This document shows, piece by piece, positions 44,581 to 54,117 of a stretch of 64,000 nt of DNA. Location: the NCBI RefSeq assembly GCF_024436435.1, contig NZ_JAFMZP010000001.1:558001-622000 (forward strand), read 5' to 3'. The notes beneath the pieces were generated by a model. That model worked only from the letters and a program-made list of their open reading frames with translations, had not been told where the DNA came from and did no database searches. Made by a program: the position numbers and the translations under genes. The stretch comes from Desertivirga xinjiangensis. Lineage in GTDB: Bacteria > Bacteroidota > Bacteroidia > Sphingobacteriales > Sphingobacteriaceae. Within the stretch, counting starts at the first letter, position 1, and the number at the start of each line of letters is the position of its first letter.

Positions 44581-45702
44581 TTAGTTAACTTTTTCTGGTG
44601 TAATCAACGTGCCGTCCTGAAGCCCTTCGAAGCCTTTGTAGACAACTAAATCACCATCCTGTACTCCACCACTAACTAGGTATGCTGTTTCTGTTTTACC
44701 GTTTATAGAAATAAGGCTTTTTTCTACTTTCCCCGCCTTGTCCAGCTTATAAACATACACTTTCCCCTGTTCCTCTACTGTGGCTTCCTGAGGTACCAGT
44801 AATGACTCCATCGTCGGTATGCTTATCTTTACCCTACCGGTATTTCCAGAACGCAATAAGCCATTGTGATTAGGAAAAGTCGCTCTTAAGGTTATAGCTC
44901 CGGTGCTTTTATCCACGCGGCCATCCACCATATCAATGTGTCCTTTGTGCTGATATTCTTTGTTTCCCGAAAGGACAAGTGTAACCGGTGGCACTTTCTT
45001 TATCTTATCTTTTAATGTGTTGCCCGTATACTGCTCTTTAAATGTGGAAAAGTCCTGTTCACTTAAAGTCAGATATGCATACACTGTCTTGTTATCCGAC
45101 AGTATTGTTAAAGGTTCCATAGAGTTGGCGCTTACCAGGCTTCCTTGTTTTTTTGGTAAACGAGTAATGAACCCGTTTACAGGAGCGCAAATAATAGTGT
45201 AGCCAAGATTAATTTTAGCTGCTTCTACGGCTGCTTCTGCCTGTTTTTTGTTGCCTTTAGCTATCTCAAGCGCTGCCGTCGCAGTTTTTAGTTGGTAGTC
45301 GGATACGACTCCCTCGACTACCAAAGGAGTAAGCTTTTCTATTTCTAGTTGAGCAGAGACCGCTGCGGCGCTGGCTGCGGTTAGCTGCCCATTGGCGATA
45401 TTTAATGCCTCACGGTATCGGTGATCTTCTATTTTAAAAAGAGCGCGTCCGGCTGATACGTAATCCCCCTCATCTGCGTATATTTTCTGCAAATAGCCGT
45501 CAACCAAGGAACGTATCTCTATATCAGCATGTCCTTCAAGCTTAACTGGGAATTCCTGAGAAGTGAACGAATTTTCGGCAGAAACAGTGTAAACAGGCAA
45601 TTTAACAGCTCCTGGTGCCGGTCCCTGCTTGGTTTCACTCTGCCGACAGGAATAAATTAAGAGTGCAATTGTAATTAGATAAATTGAATATACATGCTTC
45701 AT
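44581..45702 (-). CDS. RND efflux periplasmic adaptor lipoprotein
   Basis: The 373-residue protein from ATG 45702 has a lipobox IALLIYSCRQ (Cys at about 17). The lipoyl halves are split around the hairpin (YLQKIYADEGDYVSAGRALF, then IICAPVNGFITRLPKKQGS), and a beta-barrel follows (GHIDMVDGRVDKSTGAITLR, ATFPN). It bridges the pump and the outer-membrane channel. The frame is open to 45765, but the added residues have no signal and the lipobox supports the later ATG. It is the first gene of the operon; the intergenic operator at 45869-45900 lies upstream. Confidence 0.9.
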   Translation of the reverse strand: MKHVYSIYLITIALLIYSCRQSETKQGPAPGAVKLPVYTVSAENSFTSQEFPVKLEGHADIEIRSLVDGYLQKIYADEGDYVSAGRALFKIEDHRYREALNIANGQLTAASAAAVSAQLEIEKLTPLVVEGVVSDYQLKTATAALEIAKGNKKQAEAAVEAAKINLGYTIICAPVNGFITRLPKKQGSLVSANSMEPLTILSDNKTVYAYLTLSEQDFSTFKEQYTGNTLKDKIKKVPPVTLVLSGNKEYQHKGHIDMVDGRVDKSTGAITLRATFPNHNGLLRSGNTGRVKISIPTMESLLVPQEATVEEQGKVYVYKLDKAGKVEKSLISINGKTETAYLVSGGVQDGDLVVYKGFEGLQDGTLITPEKVN

Positions 45703-45868
45703 TGTATAATACTTATTGGTTAAATTGTCTATAAAAATTAAAATATCATCTAGTAGTCTCCCCAACGACCTTGTAACCTGTTTTCGTCAATTGCCCCTAG
45801 ATATGACCTCTTGATAGATTCTTCTGAAGCTCAGGCTATGCGTTTCACACGCAGAGGCTCTATTAATA

Positions 45869-45900
45869 GGTATATTTGAACCGATCGGTTTAGATATACC
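45869..45900. promoter_or_regulatory. Palindromic operator 1, upstream of the RND operon
   Basis: A 32-base imperfect palindrome with perfect core AACCGATCGGTT (45879-45890), three non-pairing bases on each side, then GGTATAT and ATATACC as outer arms. It shares the AAC-N5-GGTT core and flanks with the sites at 46881 and 47828 and lies between the NmrA-like gene and the efflux operon. It is the probable binding site of the TetR protein encoded at 47235. Confidence 0.7.
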
Positions 45901-45939
45901 TAAAAAAATTTGGCTATCTTTCTTAGCCTTCAGTGTTTT

Positions 45940-46833
45940 TTATTCTGTAGACGATCCCGTTAAAACCTCCTCTATACCTTTTGCTGGTCGGCCTAAAAGT
46001 TGTGCAAGAAGCGGATCTACAACCTTTCCTTCTCCATTGGCTAACCCTTCATATATCCTGCCCCAACCATCTCTGGCGTGGTTACCTGTGAAATACAAGT
46101 TCACTTTACGGCCTAATTTCCTTTCGATAATCTGCGCAATTGTACTTATTGCAGTAGCACGTGGTCCCGTCAGACGTAAAGTTTGATTAATGTACTTCCT
46201 GTAATCGGCAAGAATCAGGGCATTACCTTCCCCAAGTTCGTCAAGATCTGTCCAAGCGATTGCTCCATCATTAGGTATCACCCATTCCATTGGATCACCG
46301 GTTGAGCGGATCCCTGCATAAGGGGTCCAAGCTTGTGCGTAGATCCCTTGGCGGATTATGATATGTTCAAGACCGCTTGAAAGTAAATACTTCATTGTTT
46401 GCAAATGGCCCTGCTGAATACCTATTACGCTTTCCATTCCAGTTTCCCCTCCAAGCATCATACTTGAGTAAATTATAGTCTTAATTCCAAGTGTTCTGGC
46501 GGTTTCTATGGCGTTCTTATGAAATTGCACACGTTGGATACCAGCGTCCGGATGTGACATTATAAACACTGCGGAAGCTCCTTCAAACGCCGAATGGAGG
46601 GAGCGAGGGTTTGCAAAGTCTCCATAACGTACCTCAACACCATTTTCCTTGGCAATACCAGGAACGTTTTTGGGATTAGAGGATGAGATGATTAAATCAC
46701 TAGGAGAAATTAACTTCTTTTCTAGAATGCTTGTAAGTATTCTGGATCCAAGGCGACCGGTAGTGCCAGTGAGAACGATTCGAGGCGCATTCGTCGCACC
46801 TTTTTTTAATGGTGTTTCAATTTCTTTTTCCAT
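45940..46833 (-). CDS. NmrA-like NAD(P)-binding oxidoreductase
   Basis: This 297-residue atypical SDR has the Rossmann start VLTGTTGRLGSRIL (about 20-33) and RYGDFANPRSLHSAFEGA, SHPDAG and IIRQGIYAQAWTPY further on. It resembles YtfG/NmrA-type quinone or azo-reductase-like proteins that lack the SDR Tyr-Lys pair. Substrate unknown; in TetR-controlled sets with pumps such enzymes often reduce or sense a quinone-like toxic compound (inference). It has an operator-like palindrome upstream at 46881 and another between its stop and the efflux genes. Confidence 0.85.
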   Translation of the reverse strand: MEKEIETPLKKGATNAPRIVLTGTTGRLGSRILTSILEKKLISPSDLIISSSNPKNVPGIAKENGVEVRYGDFANPRSLHSAFEGASAVFIMSHPDAGIQRVQFHKNAIETARTLGIKTIIYSSMMLGGETGMESVIGIQQGHLQTMKYLLSSGLEHIIIRQGIYAQAWTPYAGIRSTGDPMEWVIPNDGAIAWTDLDELGEGNALILADYRKYINQTLRLTGPRATAISTIAQIIERKLGRKVNLYFTGNHARDGWGRIYEGLANGEGKVVDPLLAQLLGRPAKGIEEVLTGSSTE

Positions 46834-46880
46834 GTTTTAGTTCGTTTGATAGTTATTTTATGTAATTAAATATGTGTGTT

Positions 46881-46904
46881 TTTCTAAACCACTCGGTTCA
46901 GAAA
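46881..46904. promoter_or_regulatory. Palindromic operator 2, upstream of the NmrA-like gene
   Basis: A 24-base imperfect palindrome, outer arms TTTCT and AGAAA, inner AACC and GGTT (46887-46898 reads AACCACTCGGTT). It lies 48 bases upstream of the gene's ATG and matches operator 1 in the AACC...CGGTT core. Confidence 0.65.
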
Positions 46905-47234
46905 AAGAAAAAAAATAGCTTTTGTCTCACGTTTTCAGATGCTCTCTGTGTTTGACCAACCGACCTCCCGCAATGCTGGGGCATTCGTCAGAACTTGAAA
47001 ATGGAATGATAGGAGGAAAGAATTAATTCTGAAGCAGGTTTAACCTTTTTCTCACAAAGCTTCTTACCATTTATGTTCCAAATTTACTCGCCTTGCAGGA
47101 GAGAACAAAGCGAAGAGTTTTGGCTTCGCCATCTTGAAATGCAGTTTTCACTTTTTTCATAAATGTTTCTCAAACTTTAATAATAATACAAAGCATTAAT
47201 TTGGACCCTATCAGTTTAGAAGCTGCTGCAGGAA
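46905..47234. other. Intergenic region between the TetR and NmrA-like genes
   Basis: The TetR gene ends at 47235 and the next minus-strand gene starts at 46833. Between them I see no coding sequence. The operator described at 46881-46904 lies just to the left. Confidence 0.45.
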
Positions 47235-47810
47235 TTAACTTCTTAAATAGGCTTTTAACTCATTCCCGATATTTTTTACTAATTTGCCGTCATGAATAAC
47301 AAATGATTGTTGTAGCCCAGAAAAAGAGTAAAAGAAGAATTGAGACATAATATCAGCACTTCTCTCGGCGTTTATATCACCATGCACCTGAGCTTCTTTA
47401 ATTAGAGATTTTATAACTGCCATTGTTTTTTCATTGGCAGCTTTAATAATTCCTTTTACTTCTTTGTCCTCGCCTGCTAGTTCAAATGAGCTCTTAATAC
47501 CCAGACAAGTATGCTTTCTTTCAATAGTAACTTCTATAATTTTATCAATAATGTTGTCTAATTTTTCCAAAGCATCTTTACCTTTTCGTATAGCAATGAA
47601 GTAATCTTGCTCCACCATCTTATAGTAGGCTTGCAAACATTCTTTGAACAGGGTATGCTTATCACCTATACTATTATAAAGGCTGCTTTTGTTAATTTTC
47701 ATTGCTTCCGTTAGATCCGATAGTGAAGCCGCTGTATATCCCTCACTCCAAAACACATTCATTGCCTCTGAAACTTTCTCTTCGGGTATAAACGCAATCT
47801 TTCTTGCCAT
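47235..47810 (-). CDS. TetR-family repressor of the efflux block
   Basis: The 191-residue protein from ATG 47810 has the N-terminal helix-turn-helix (SLSDLTEAMKINKSSLYNSI, then GDKHTLF) and an all-helical ligand domain (IIDKIIEVTIERKHTCLG, AERSADIMSQFFFYSFSGLQ). The longer frame to 47861 would read across its own operator and is unlikely. An operator overlapping its promoter box (47828-47856) implies autoregulation. Matching sites upstream of the NmrA-like and efflux genes suggest that all three units form one regulon induced by a toxic compound exported by the pump. Confidence 0.88.
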   Translation of the reverse strand: MARKIAFIPEEKVSEAMNVFWSEGYTAASLSDLTEAMKINKSSLYNSIGDKHTLFKECLQAYYKMVEQDYFIAIRKGKDALEKLDNIIDKIIEVTIERKHTCLGIKSSFELAGEDKEVKGIIKAANEKTMAVIKSLIKEAQVHGDINAERSADIMSQFFFYSFSGLQQSFVIHDGKLVKNIGNELKAYLRS

Positions 47811-47827
47811 AACTACAATACAAAAGT

Positions 47828-47856
47828 TATATTCTGAACTAACTGGTTCAAATATA
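47828..47856 (-). promoter_or_regulatory. Palindromic operator 3 overlapping the TetR promoter
   Basis: A 29-base imperfect palindrome with outer arms TATAT and ATATA and core AACTAACTGGTT (47838-47849). On the minus strand TATATTTG (47849-47856) is an exact -7 consensus for the TetR gene whose ATG is at 47810. The operator therefore covers the promoter, which is the arrangement of an autorepressor. Confidence 0.7.
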
Positions 47857-48023
47857 GGCAAAATCCCCTGCCGACATATTTATTTAAATAAATTATGGGA
47901 AAAATCTGACAGTCACAACATTTATCTACTCCTCAGTGAATTCAAGTTCCTGAGCTTTTCCTTACTTTTGAATCTTGATATAATTATTGGTATGCCCTAA
48001 ATTATTCCACTCGCAATTGTTGG

Positions 48024-48527
48024 CTACCTCCAATACTTCGGATATTTACGTTTCTTGTGAAGGTTATTAAAAATTACTGCTACAGCAAACCAAGATCAAT
48101 GAACCAGACAAAACAGGATTTAAAATAAATTTCCACGATGCTCCTGCGAATATAATTACTAACGGGTCTGCCCCAGCTGGAGGATGAGTTGTTTTGGTTA
48201 GTTGCATAATAAAGATAGCGGCACCAACTCCTATCACTAGCGAATACCACGTACTACCAAAGTATGTATAACATAAGACACCAATTAAGCTTGATATAAG
48301 GTGTCCCCCTAAAATATTTCTTGGTTGGGCCAATGGACTATCCGGAACACCAAACGCGAGCACACAAGATGCACCAAAGGGAGCCATGATGAGCGGAATT
48401 GCAGTTCTTTCGGTCACTATTGCGATAATAGATATTGCCAGTAGTCCTCCAATTCCAGAGTAAAATGAAAACTGTTACGTCCGGGAGTTCTGTCCGCTGT
48501 CTTAAACTTCAGAAGATAATTTTTCAT
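48024..48527 (-). pseudogene. HPP-family membrane protein with two frameshifts
   Basis: From ATG 48527 the frame reads MKNYLLKFKTADRTPGRN and leaves the family after FHF. One missing base in a T-run near 48462 restores YSGIGGLLAISIIAIVTERT, which continues as LIMAPFGASCVLAFGVPDSP, LAQPRNILGGHLISSLIG and THPPAGADPLVIIFAG. Near 48083 an extra base again breaks the frame; without it the end reads VAVAVIFNNLHKKRKYPKYW and stops at 48024-48026. The longest surviving frame (48067-48417) is 116 residues. HPP proteins are small four-helix inner-membrane proteins, some linked to nitrite transport. Both errors are single bases, so sequencing error is an alternative. Confidence 0.75.
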
Positions 48528-48689
48528 ATTTTTTACAAATAACAACCATGTTATAATAAAAATCCCATTGAAGGACAAAACTACGTCCTACTTAAAGCTT
48601 CCTTGTGGTAGCTTTAGTGGATTTAATGGTTCTAATAATAGAATTTACTGAACTAGGCTACAATCTTTAAGCATTCCACGGGGCTCACT

Positions 48690-50660
48690 TCATTTATTAC
48701 TCGAGTCTATTTCATTGATAAAAAAGTTTACTATCCTACATGCATTCCCCTTGCTGATTTTATTTTTCTTATCAGAGATCCTCAATGTAAGAGTGTGCGA
48801 ACCTTTCTTTAAATCTCCACTGAAAAGTATGTAGTAAGGTAAATGCAACCAGGTACTATACTCAGTATAAAGGTCAATTTCCTTAGCTTGTCCTCCGTCT
48901 ATTGAGTAAGAAATTATTCCAGCATCAGCTCCGGATATTATTGCCATTCCCACAGCCGTTCCCTTAAAGGGAAGGGTTAGTTTACTGCCGGCTTTTTCTG
49001 TCACCAGCATTGGTACATTTACAAAACCATCTCGGGTTGATAACCCGTCTGAAGGTTTCCACGACGAAACGTAGTCCCAGCTTCTGTCGGTTTTTGCATT
49101 CTTAATGTTGTAGTAATGGCCGTTAATAAAACTGAAATGGTTCAATGCCTGAGGAACTGGATGTTTGACGATTCTTCCTGACGAGTCATCTTTAAAGGAC
49201 TCTCCAAGCAAGCTTTTTATAGTAGCAAAATATAATTCCTGGCCGAATGGAGAAGGATGAATGTCCTTGAAATCCTCATTCCAGGAAAACTCCTTATTCC
49301 TCATTTTGTCCGCTACTTCTTTAGCAAGATTGATAGAAGGTAAATTATAACGATTAGCAACAAGCTCATGGTTAAGTACTTCCAAGGGCACCTTCCCATT
49401 GTTATAATCTTCCGTTTTATAAGGATCTGCAAAGCACATCATGATAATATCCATTGATGGATTTGCCTTTTTTGCGCGTCGAACAATTCCTTCCAAAGCT
49501 CGAACTTCAGTTATACTATCTGTTCCATTCCCTCGATCGTTAACTGCAGCTTCGAGAAACATTAGGTCAACTTTACCCGAATCCAGCAGGTCCTGCTGTA
49601 AACGAAAGGAATGCGATAAACTTCCTAAAGATGGAATTGCTGCTTCTATAAAACGGAATTGAGTGTTTGGAAAGCGTTCGCTGATATATCGGCTTACCTT
49701 CTCTCTCCAACCAGGATTATGAGTAATTGATCCGCCCACAAATCCTATCGTTGCATGTTTTTTTGCTGTAAATATTTCATAAGCATTAGTAATGCCACCA
49801 CGGATATTAAAGTAATTCTTATAACTTAAGGGTTTATCAGTAGGATAGGAATTTTGGTAAATAAAATCAGCAAAGGCTGCCGCCTTTTTGATTGGGAAAT
49901 GATGTCCATTCAACTGCTGAGGGCCATCGTTAACTGGGTAGACGGAAGCTGGACCGCCTAAAGCAACGTATCTTTGAAAAAGGATGAAAGTATTTTCAGA
50001 TGATGGCACTAATTTATCATCATAACCCACCACATGTAGAAGTGGGACTTTAAAAGAAGCCAGGCCTTCCAGATTATCGATAGGATTGTCAGTAAACTTT
50101 GGTAGTTGCTCCTCATTCAAATTATAAGCATTTTGCAACTTGAGCCACTCTTCCTTATCACCTGAACCTTTACCTTTTCCTCCAGGCCAACTTTGGAAAT
50201 CACAAACAGGGGCCTCTGCATAAACGCAACTTACTTTATCGGGATTTCTTTTTGCCCAGCCGTAAGCATACAATCCTCCGCGACTTACTGCTTCCAATGC
50301 TGCTTTGGTCGCAAACTGTGCTTCAGTGGTAAGATAACTGTAGAACTGATCCCAGATATACATAGCATAAGGACTACCAAACTGGTCATCGACACTAACA
50401 TAAGCAATATGAAAACCTCTGGTAAGTAGCAGACTGTCCATTTCTGTGTGCCAATCCGGGAACGATGCTCGCCACACCCAAGGCTTACCGGGAAGTGGAT
50501 TTAGTGGCTTTACGTAGTAGGCCTTATGATTCCCAAGTGTCAAATTAACCCTTTGAAAACCTTTCCACCGATCTCTCTGCTCCATTTTAATTGGCTGGGC
50601 AGTAAGAATATAAGTGTTACAAAAACAACAAATTAAGGAAATAATTAAACCTCGTAACAT
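48690..50660 (-). CDS. Two-domain exported hydrolase: alpha/beta-hydrolase plus SGNH esterase
   Basis: The 656-residue protein has a signal peptide (LIISLICCFCNTYILTAQ). Residues about 30-270 form an alpha/beta-hydrolase with nucleophile-like EAVSRGGLYAYGWA and a late HVVGYDDKLVP and NGHHFP that would supply Asp and His. Residues about 290-470 form an SGNH/GDSL domain with block I FVGGSITHNPGW, block III-like AAVNDRGNG, and DIHPSPFGQELY supplying Asp and His. A beta-rich C-terminal part follows. The oxyanion-site signature is a variant of GxSxG (AVSRG). Such fusions in a glycan locus suggest removal of acetyl or other esters from the polysaccharide. It lies at the left end of the locus, separated from the GntR gene by 216 bases. 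Confidence 0.8.
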   Translation of the reverse strand: MLRGLIISLICCFCNTYILTAQPIKMEQRDRWKGFQRVNLTLGNHKAYYVKPLNPLPGKPWVWRASFPDWHTEMDSLLLTRGFHIAYVSVDDQFGSPYAMYIWDQFYSYLTTEAQFATKAALEAVSRGGLYAYGWAKRNPDKVSCVYAEAPVCDFQSWPGGKGKGSGDKEEWLKLQNAYNLNEEQLPKFTDNPIDNLEGLASFKVPLLHVVGYDDKLVPSSENTFILFQRYVALGGPASVYPVNDGPQQLNGHHFPIKKAAAFADFIYQNSYPTDKPLSYKNYFNIRGGITNAYEIFTAKKHATIGFVGGSITHNPGWREKVSRYISERFPNTQFRFIEAAIPSLGSLSHSFRLQQDLLDSGKVDLMFLEAAVNDRGNGTDSITEVRALEGIVRRAKKANPSMDIIMMCFADPYKTEDYNNGKVPLEVLNHELVANRYNLPSINLAKEVADKMRNKEFSWNEDFKDIHPSPFGQELYFATIKSLLGESFKDDSSGRIVKHPVPQALNHFSFINGHYYNIKNAKTDRSWDYVSSWKPSDGLSTRDGFVNVPMLVTEKAGSKLTLPFKGTAVGMAIISGADAGIISYSIDGGQAKEIDLYTEYSTWLHLPYYILFSGDLKKGSHTLTLRISDKKNKISKGNACRIVNFFINEIDSSNK

Positions 50661-50875
50661 TCGATATCTTAAATATTTATTAAACTGGGCATAACGAAAG
50701 TGTTACCCATGGGTCTTTTTTTATAACTTATTTCGCGGAGTATTTCAATTATGTTGGCGTTCGTGTTTCCACCGCCGGTATCTGCCAGGTTCTACGCTTT
50801 CTAACCACTTCTGAAATGGGTTAAACGCTGTTAAGAAGGGAAAAATAGAAAGCTTAGACCGATCATTGGGTTCAC

Positions 50876-51892
50876 TTAAAGAGAATTTCTTCTGAAAAGG
50901 TCATTTTTCATCACGTCTTGTACCGGTTGCCTACTCCGCACAAACTCAGCCGCCTTCTTTCCCATTTCAGCGAAGTTAATGGAGAAAGTGGTTATACCGT
51001 CAAAGATGATTTCCTTTACATGATCATCATTGTGAGACAAGATGCCTAGATCCTTTCCTAAAGTCAATCCCTTTTTCTTGGTATCCTTCAGCATTTGCCA
51101 AAGTTCCAAATTGTGAATAGTAAAATACACCTTTCCGGCCGCAATACTTCCGGGTTTGTAGCTGCTTTTGATTACCCCTCTAATTTTGAAATCTTTAATA
51201 AACTTCTCGAAAGATTTGAAAACGTCATTGGGCTCTGCCGAAGATGGCTTAAAGTAAAATATGAACTCGTCGAATTCCTTGATTCGATCGGCAAGAGAAG
51301 CAAAGGCACTATAGGAAGATTTCTCAAACTCCTGCACAATGAAAGAATGGGGTTCCTTCAACTTGATATAACGGTCCACCATCAGGAATTTGTTCATTGG
51401 CAGCTCCCCGAGCAATTGAACAGAAGCAGGCTGCGGAATTGGTGCCACTACATACATTCCATATTTACCCTTAATGCTTTCAACGATAGTTGCCAAGATC
51501 TGCAGGTTGTTGTGGTGAAAGAAGATATCCAGATGCACATTCTCACCTAAATGGCTTCTGAAACTCTGGTAAAAGGTTTCCTGAAAAGTGTCGAAAGCAA
51601 ATAGTACCAAGCAAACTTTCAAATGCTGCTCTGTATCTTCTGTAGAAACAAAGTATCCTTGGCGATTCTTTGATTCAACGATACCTCTCGCTATTAATTC
51701 CCTATAGGCTTTAGCGATGGTTTCCCTGGCGTACGTGAACTCCTTGATCATCTCATTTACCGATGGCAGCATATCTCCCTTTGAAATTATTTTTTGATCT
51801 ATTGCATTTATAACTCCTTGAACCAGCTTTTCATGCTTTGAAAGGGCGTTTACATCTTCCAGATTTCTTATCTCGTTAAATAGATTACTCAT
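50876..51892 (-). CDS. GntR-family regulator with periplasmic-binding-protein-like sensor
   Basis: The 338-residue regulator has an N-terminal winged helix (LVQGVINAIDQKIISKGDML, PSVNEMIKEFTYARETIAKA, YRELIARGIVE) followed by a LacI/sugar-binding-like domain (about 85-330). This arrangement is known in regulators of sugar loci in Bacteroidota. It lies 67 bases downstream of the alpha-galactosidase-like gene in the same direction, but has its own leader, and the sensor domain should bind a released sugar. It is the likely controller of the surrounding hydrolase genes (inference). Confidence 0.87.
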   Translation of the reverse strand: MSNLFNEIRNLEDVNALSKHEKLVQGVINAIDQKIISKGDMLPSVNEMIKEFTYARETIAKAYRELIARGIVESKNRQGYFVSTEDTEQHLKVCLVLFAFDTFQETFYQSFRSHLGENVHLDIFFHHNNLQILATIVESIKGKYGMYVVAPIPQPASVQLLGELPMNKFLMVDRYIKLKEPHSFIVQEFEKSSYSAFASLADRIKEFDEFIFYFKPSSAEPNDVFKSFEKFIKDFKIRGVIKSSYKPGSIAAGKVYFTIHNLELWQMLKDTKKKGLTLGKDLGILSHNDDHVKEIIFDGITTFSINFAEMGKKAAEFVRSRQPVQDVMKNDLFRRNSL

Positions 51893-51958
51893 TGAAAGTA
51901 CGATTGTAGTTTAAATGGACAGCAAAATCCAAAGAAATCTCATGCATTATTCTTGAAT

Positions 51959-54004
51959 TTATAATTTAATTTTAAGCATAACAGCATCTTTAGCTGGTAT
52001 CCGGCTTTCTTGATTCATTCCCACTTTGTATTGATTGCCAGAAAAAATATCAGAACCGGAGTACTCACTTTCTGCCGCTAACCCCGCCTTGGTTAGATCA
52101 ACCCTTACTGACTTCTCGGAATCTGAGTAGTTAAACAAGGCAAGATAGAGGAAGCCATCTACACTTTTCCAAAATATCTCACTTGCTGATTTGCCGCTAT
52201 CTCCATTTAAAGGCCTGAATGATGTTCCTTTTGCAACCAGTTTTAATAACTCTGTATTTTGAAAAAGCTCTCTTGCTCTGGATGTCCATGGGCCTGACAC
52301 AGAGAAATCGTCACCAGTTATAAAGGTACCTGTAATAACTGCTGAAAGTGTTCTAGCACGGTTTTCGCCAAGAGTCTGAGTTCCTAGAACTACGTGGTCT
52401 GCATCAACATAATTATATAGATACGTTTGCCACCAGCCGTAGTTTAGGCTGTTTAATGTATACTCTGTTTCGTTTATCGCTTTAAAAGCATCACATGCTA
52501 TACGGCGGATATGCACATATCGCCCTGATGCCATAGTTGGCGAAATGGCGGCATAAATCAGCATTTTATCATCCAGTTGTTTCAGCAAATATTCCATCCC
52601 CACCTTATATGCCTGCATTCCGGTGTGGACATTTTTATCGTAAAAACTATCTGCTTCGATAGATGCATGGCCAAGAAAGTCTATTTTAATCATCTTAAAG
52701 CCGCATTCTTTTAATTTGCCAATTACCAGTTTAATTCGTTCCTGTGTACCTGGATGAGTTGGATCCAATGCTCGAGCGCCATCGAAGTCGTGATATCCGT
52801 CCTTCACCTTTGTCCACATTTCCCTAAAAGTGTGAGAACTACCTTCTGCTCTTCGCTCTCCTCCAGACTTAAATCCCCAGTCGGTAAAAGGTGCCCAGTA
52901 AACTCCTGGTTGAAGTCCTTTTTTTAAGCAGTAATCAGCAAAGTTTTTAAGTTCTGAAAAATCCCCTTCATAACCACCTTTAATCATACTATCCCAGTAA
53001 GAATCCAAATCAACGTAAAAGTCGTTCCCATTGCGGAAACCCTTCAAGCTATCCGCAAAAAAATTAACTACGTTAGTAGCGTTAGAATAATTAATGTTTT
53101 GCTGCACCACGCCCCAGCTGTTCCATCCTACAGGAGTTGCGTTTGTCCAATTAAAAACAAATGGCCTTTCAGCAATACGGTTGGCTTTAGCGTACTCTTC
53201 CATCGCAAATCTCCAATCACTGAAATACCCTATCAAAAACTTTGATGATCGAATCTCGTCTCCTTGCAGATAGCCGTGCTCTTGTTGGTCTCTTGTCACC
53301 TCTTTATCTGTGTAACCCGAAAAAGCAATTAACTTATTATGGGATCTTTCTGCCTTGGTTTTTATAGCTGACTTCCAAACTTGGTGCTCGATTGAGCCAA
53401 CAATTATTGCTTGTTGAGATGTTTCGTTGTAAATAGCACCCACTTCCGAACTTACGTTTTCAACGCCCTCTTTAAATGCTTTTGCATCATATCTTATCCA
53501 CGCATCATTATCGAAAGGGACAAAAAGTGACCGTTGGGCGCCTGAATCTATATTTTTGAAGTCAGAAACGAAGGGAGCAAGATAATTTGATCTGACGTTT
53601 TTCCCCTCCAAAATAAGTTCGATAAGAAAATAATTTTTATCATGATATGTGTAGATAATGTGTTTTAAAGTTGGTAGTCCTGCTGACTTATATTCGATAA
53701 CATTTTTAGTACCACTGCCGAAATTATCCCTAATGATTTTCTTTGTAAATGTTCTCGTCTTGTATTCTCTGAATAGTAGAAATGATCCGTTATTTTTTGC
53801 TTGAAAATAAGCGTTAGAAAAAATTATATTTCCCAATTGAAGGACCTGAAAGCTCCCGGACTTTAGATCATACTGTATGTTTCCTGACGATCCGTAGGGA
53901 ATTGTGATGTTTTGAGGAGACATTTTCATGCTGGCAATACCAGAGATGGAAGATGACAATAAACCTGCAACTAGCATAGTGTGCAGAAATTTAAATAGTT
54001 TCAT
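51959..54004 (-). CDS. GH-D-clan alpha-galactosidase-like glycoside hydrolase
   Basis: The 681-residue protein has a signal peptide (FLHTMLVAGLLSSSISGIAS). The barrel has NATPVGWNSWGVVQQNINYS and DLDSYWD, VYWAPFTDWGF and the nucleophile-type strand KMIKIDFLGHASIE, followed by GMEYLLKQLDD and a C-terminal beta-sandwich with YLALFNYSDSEKSVRVDL. These are the marks of clan GH-D (GH27/GH31/GH36-like), so an alpha-galactosidase or related enzyme is likely; I cannot fix the family. It follows the DUF4998 lipoprotein gene after a terminator-like hairpin. Confidence 0.75.
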   Translation of the reverse strand: MKLFKFLHTMLVAGLLSSSISGIASMKMSPQNITIPYGSSGNIQYDLKSGSFQVLQLGNIIFSNAYFQAKNNGSFLLFREYKTRTFTKKIIRDNFGSGTKNVIEYKSAGLPTLKHIIYTYHDKNYFLIELILEGKNVRSNYLAPFVSDFKNIDSGAQRSLFVPFDNDAWIRYDAKAFKEGVENVSSEVGAIYNETSQQAIIVGSIEHQVWKSAIKTKAERSHNKLIAFSGYTDKEVTRDQQEHGYLQGDEIRSSKFLIGYFSDWRFAMEEYAKANRIAERPFVFNWTNATPVGWNSWGVVQQNINYSNATNVVNFFADSLKGFRNGNDFYVDLDSYWDSMIKGGYEGDFSELKNFADYCLKKGLQPGVYWAPFTDWGFKSGGERRAEGSSHTFREMWTKVKDGYHDFDGARALDPTHPGTQERIKLVIGKLKECGFKMIKIDFLGHASIEADSFYDKNVHTGMQAYKVGMEYLLKQLDDKMLIYAAISPTMASGRYVHIRRIACDAFKAINETEYTLNSLNYGWWQTYLYNYVDADHVVLGTQTLGENRARTLSAVITGTFITGDDFSVSGPWTSRARELFQNTELLKLVAKGTSFRPLNGDSGKSASEIFWKSVDGFLYLALFNYSDSEKSVRVDLTKAGLAAESEYSGSDIFSGNQYKVGMNQESRIPAKDAVMLKIKL

Positions 54005-54117
54005 GAGTGCAGTTCTATTAAATTTTGTTGGAAGGGAGGGACGTGTCTATTTATTTTTAAATTTATTTGTGTTTCTGCAAGAGTTTTTGAATGAATAGAT
54101 TCTTTTACACTAGCTTA

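Noticed and set aside
50705-50714. Perfect palindrome ACCCATGGGT upstream of the two-domain hydrolase, followed by T residues on the plus strand
   Set aside because: Only 10 bp, no second copy seen near other locus genes, no plus-strand gene to terminate; could be a GntR site but too weak to list.
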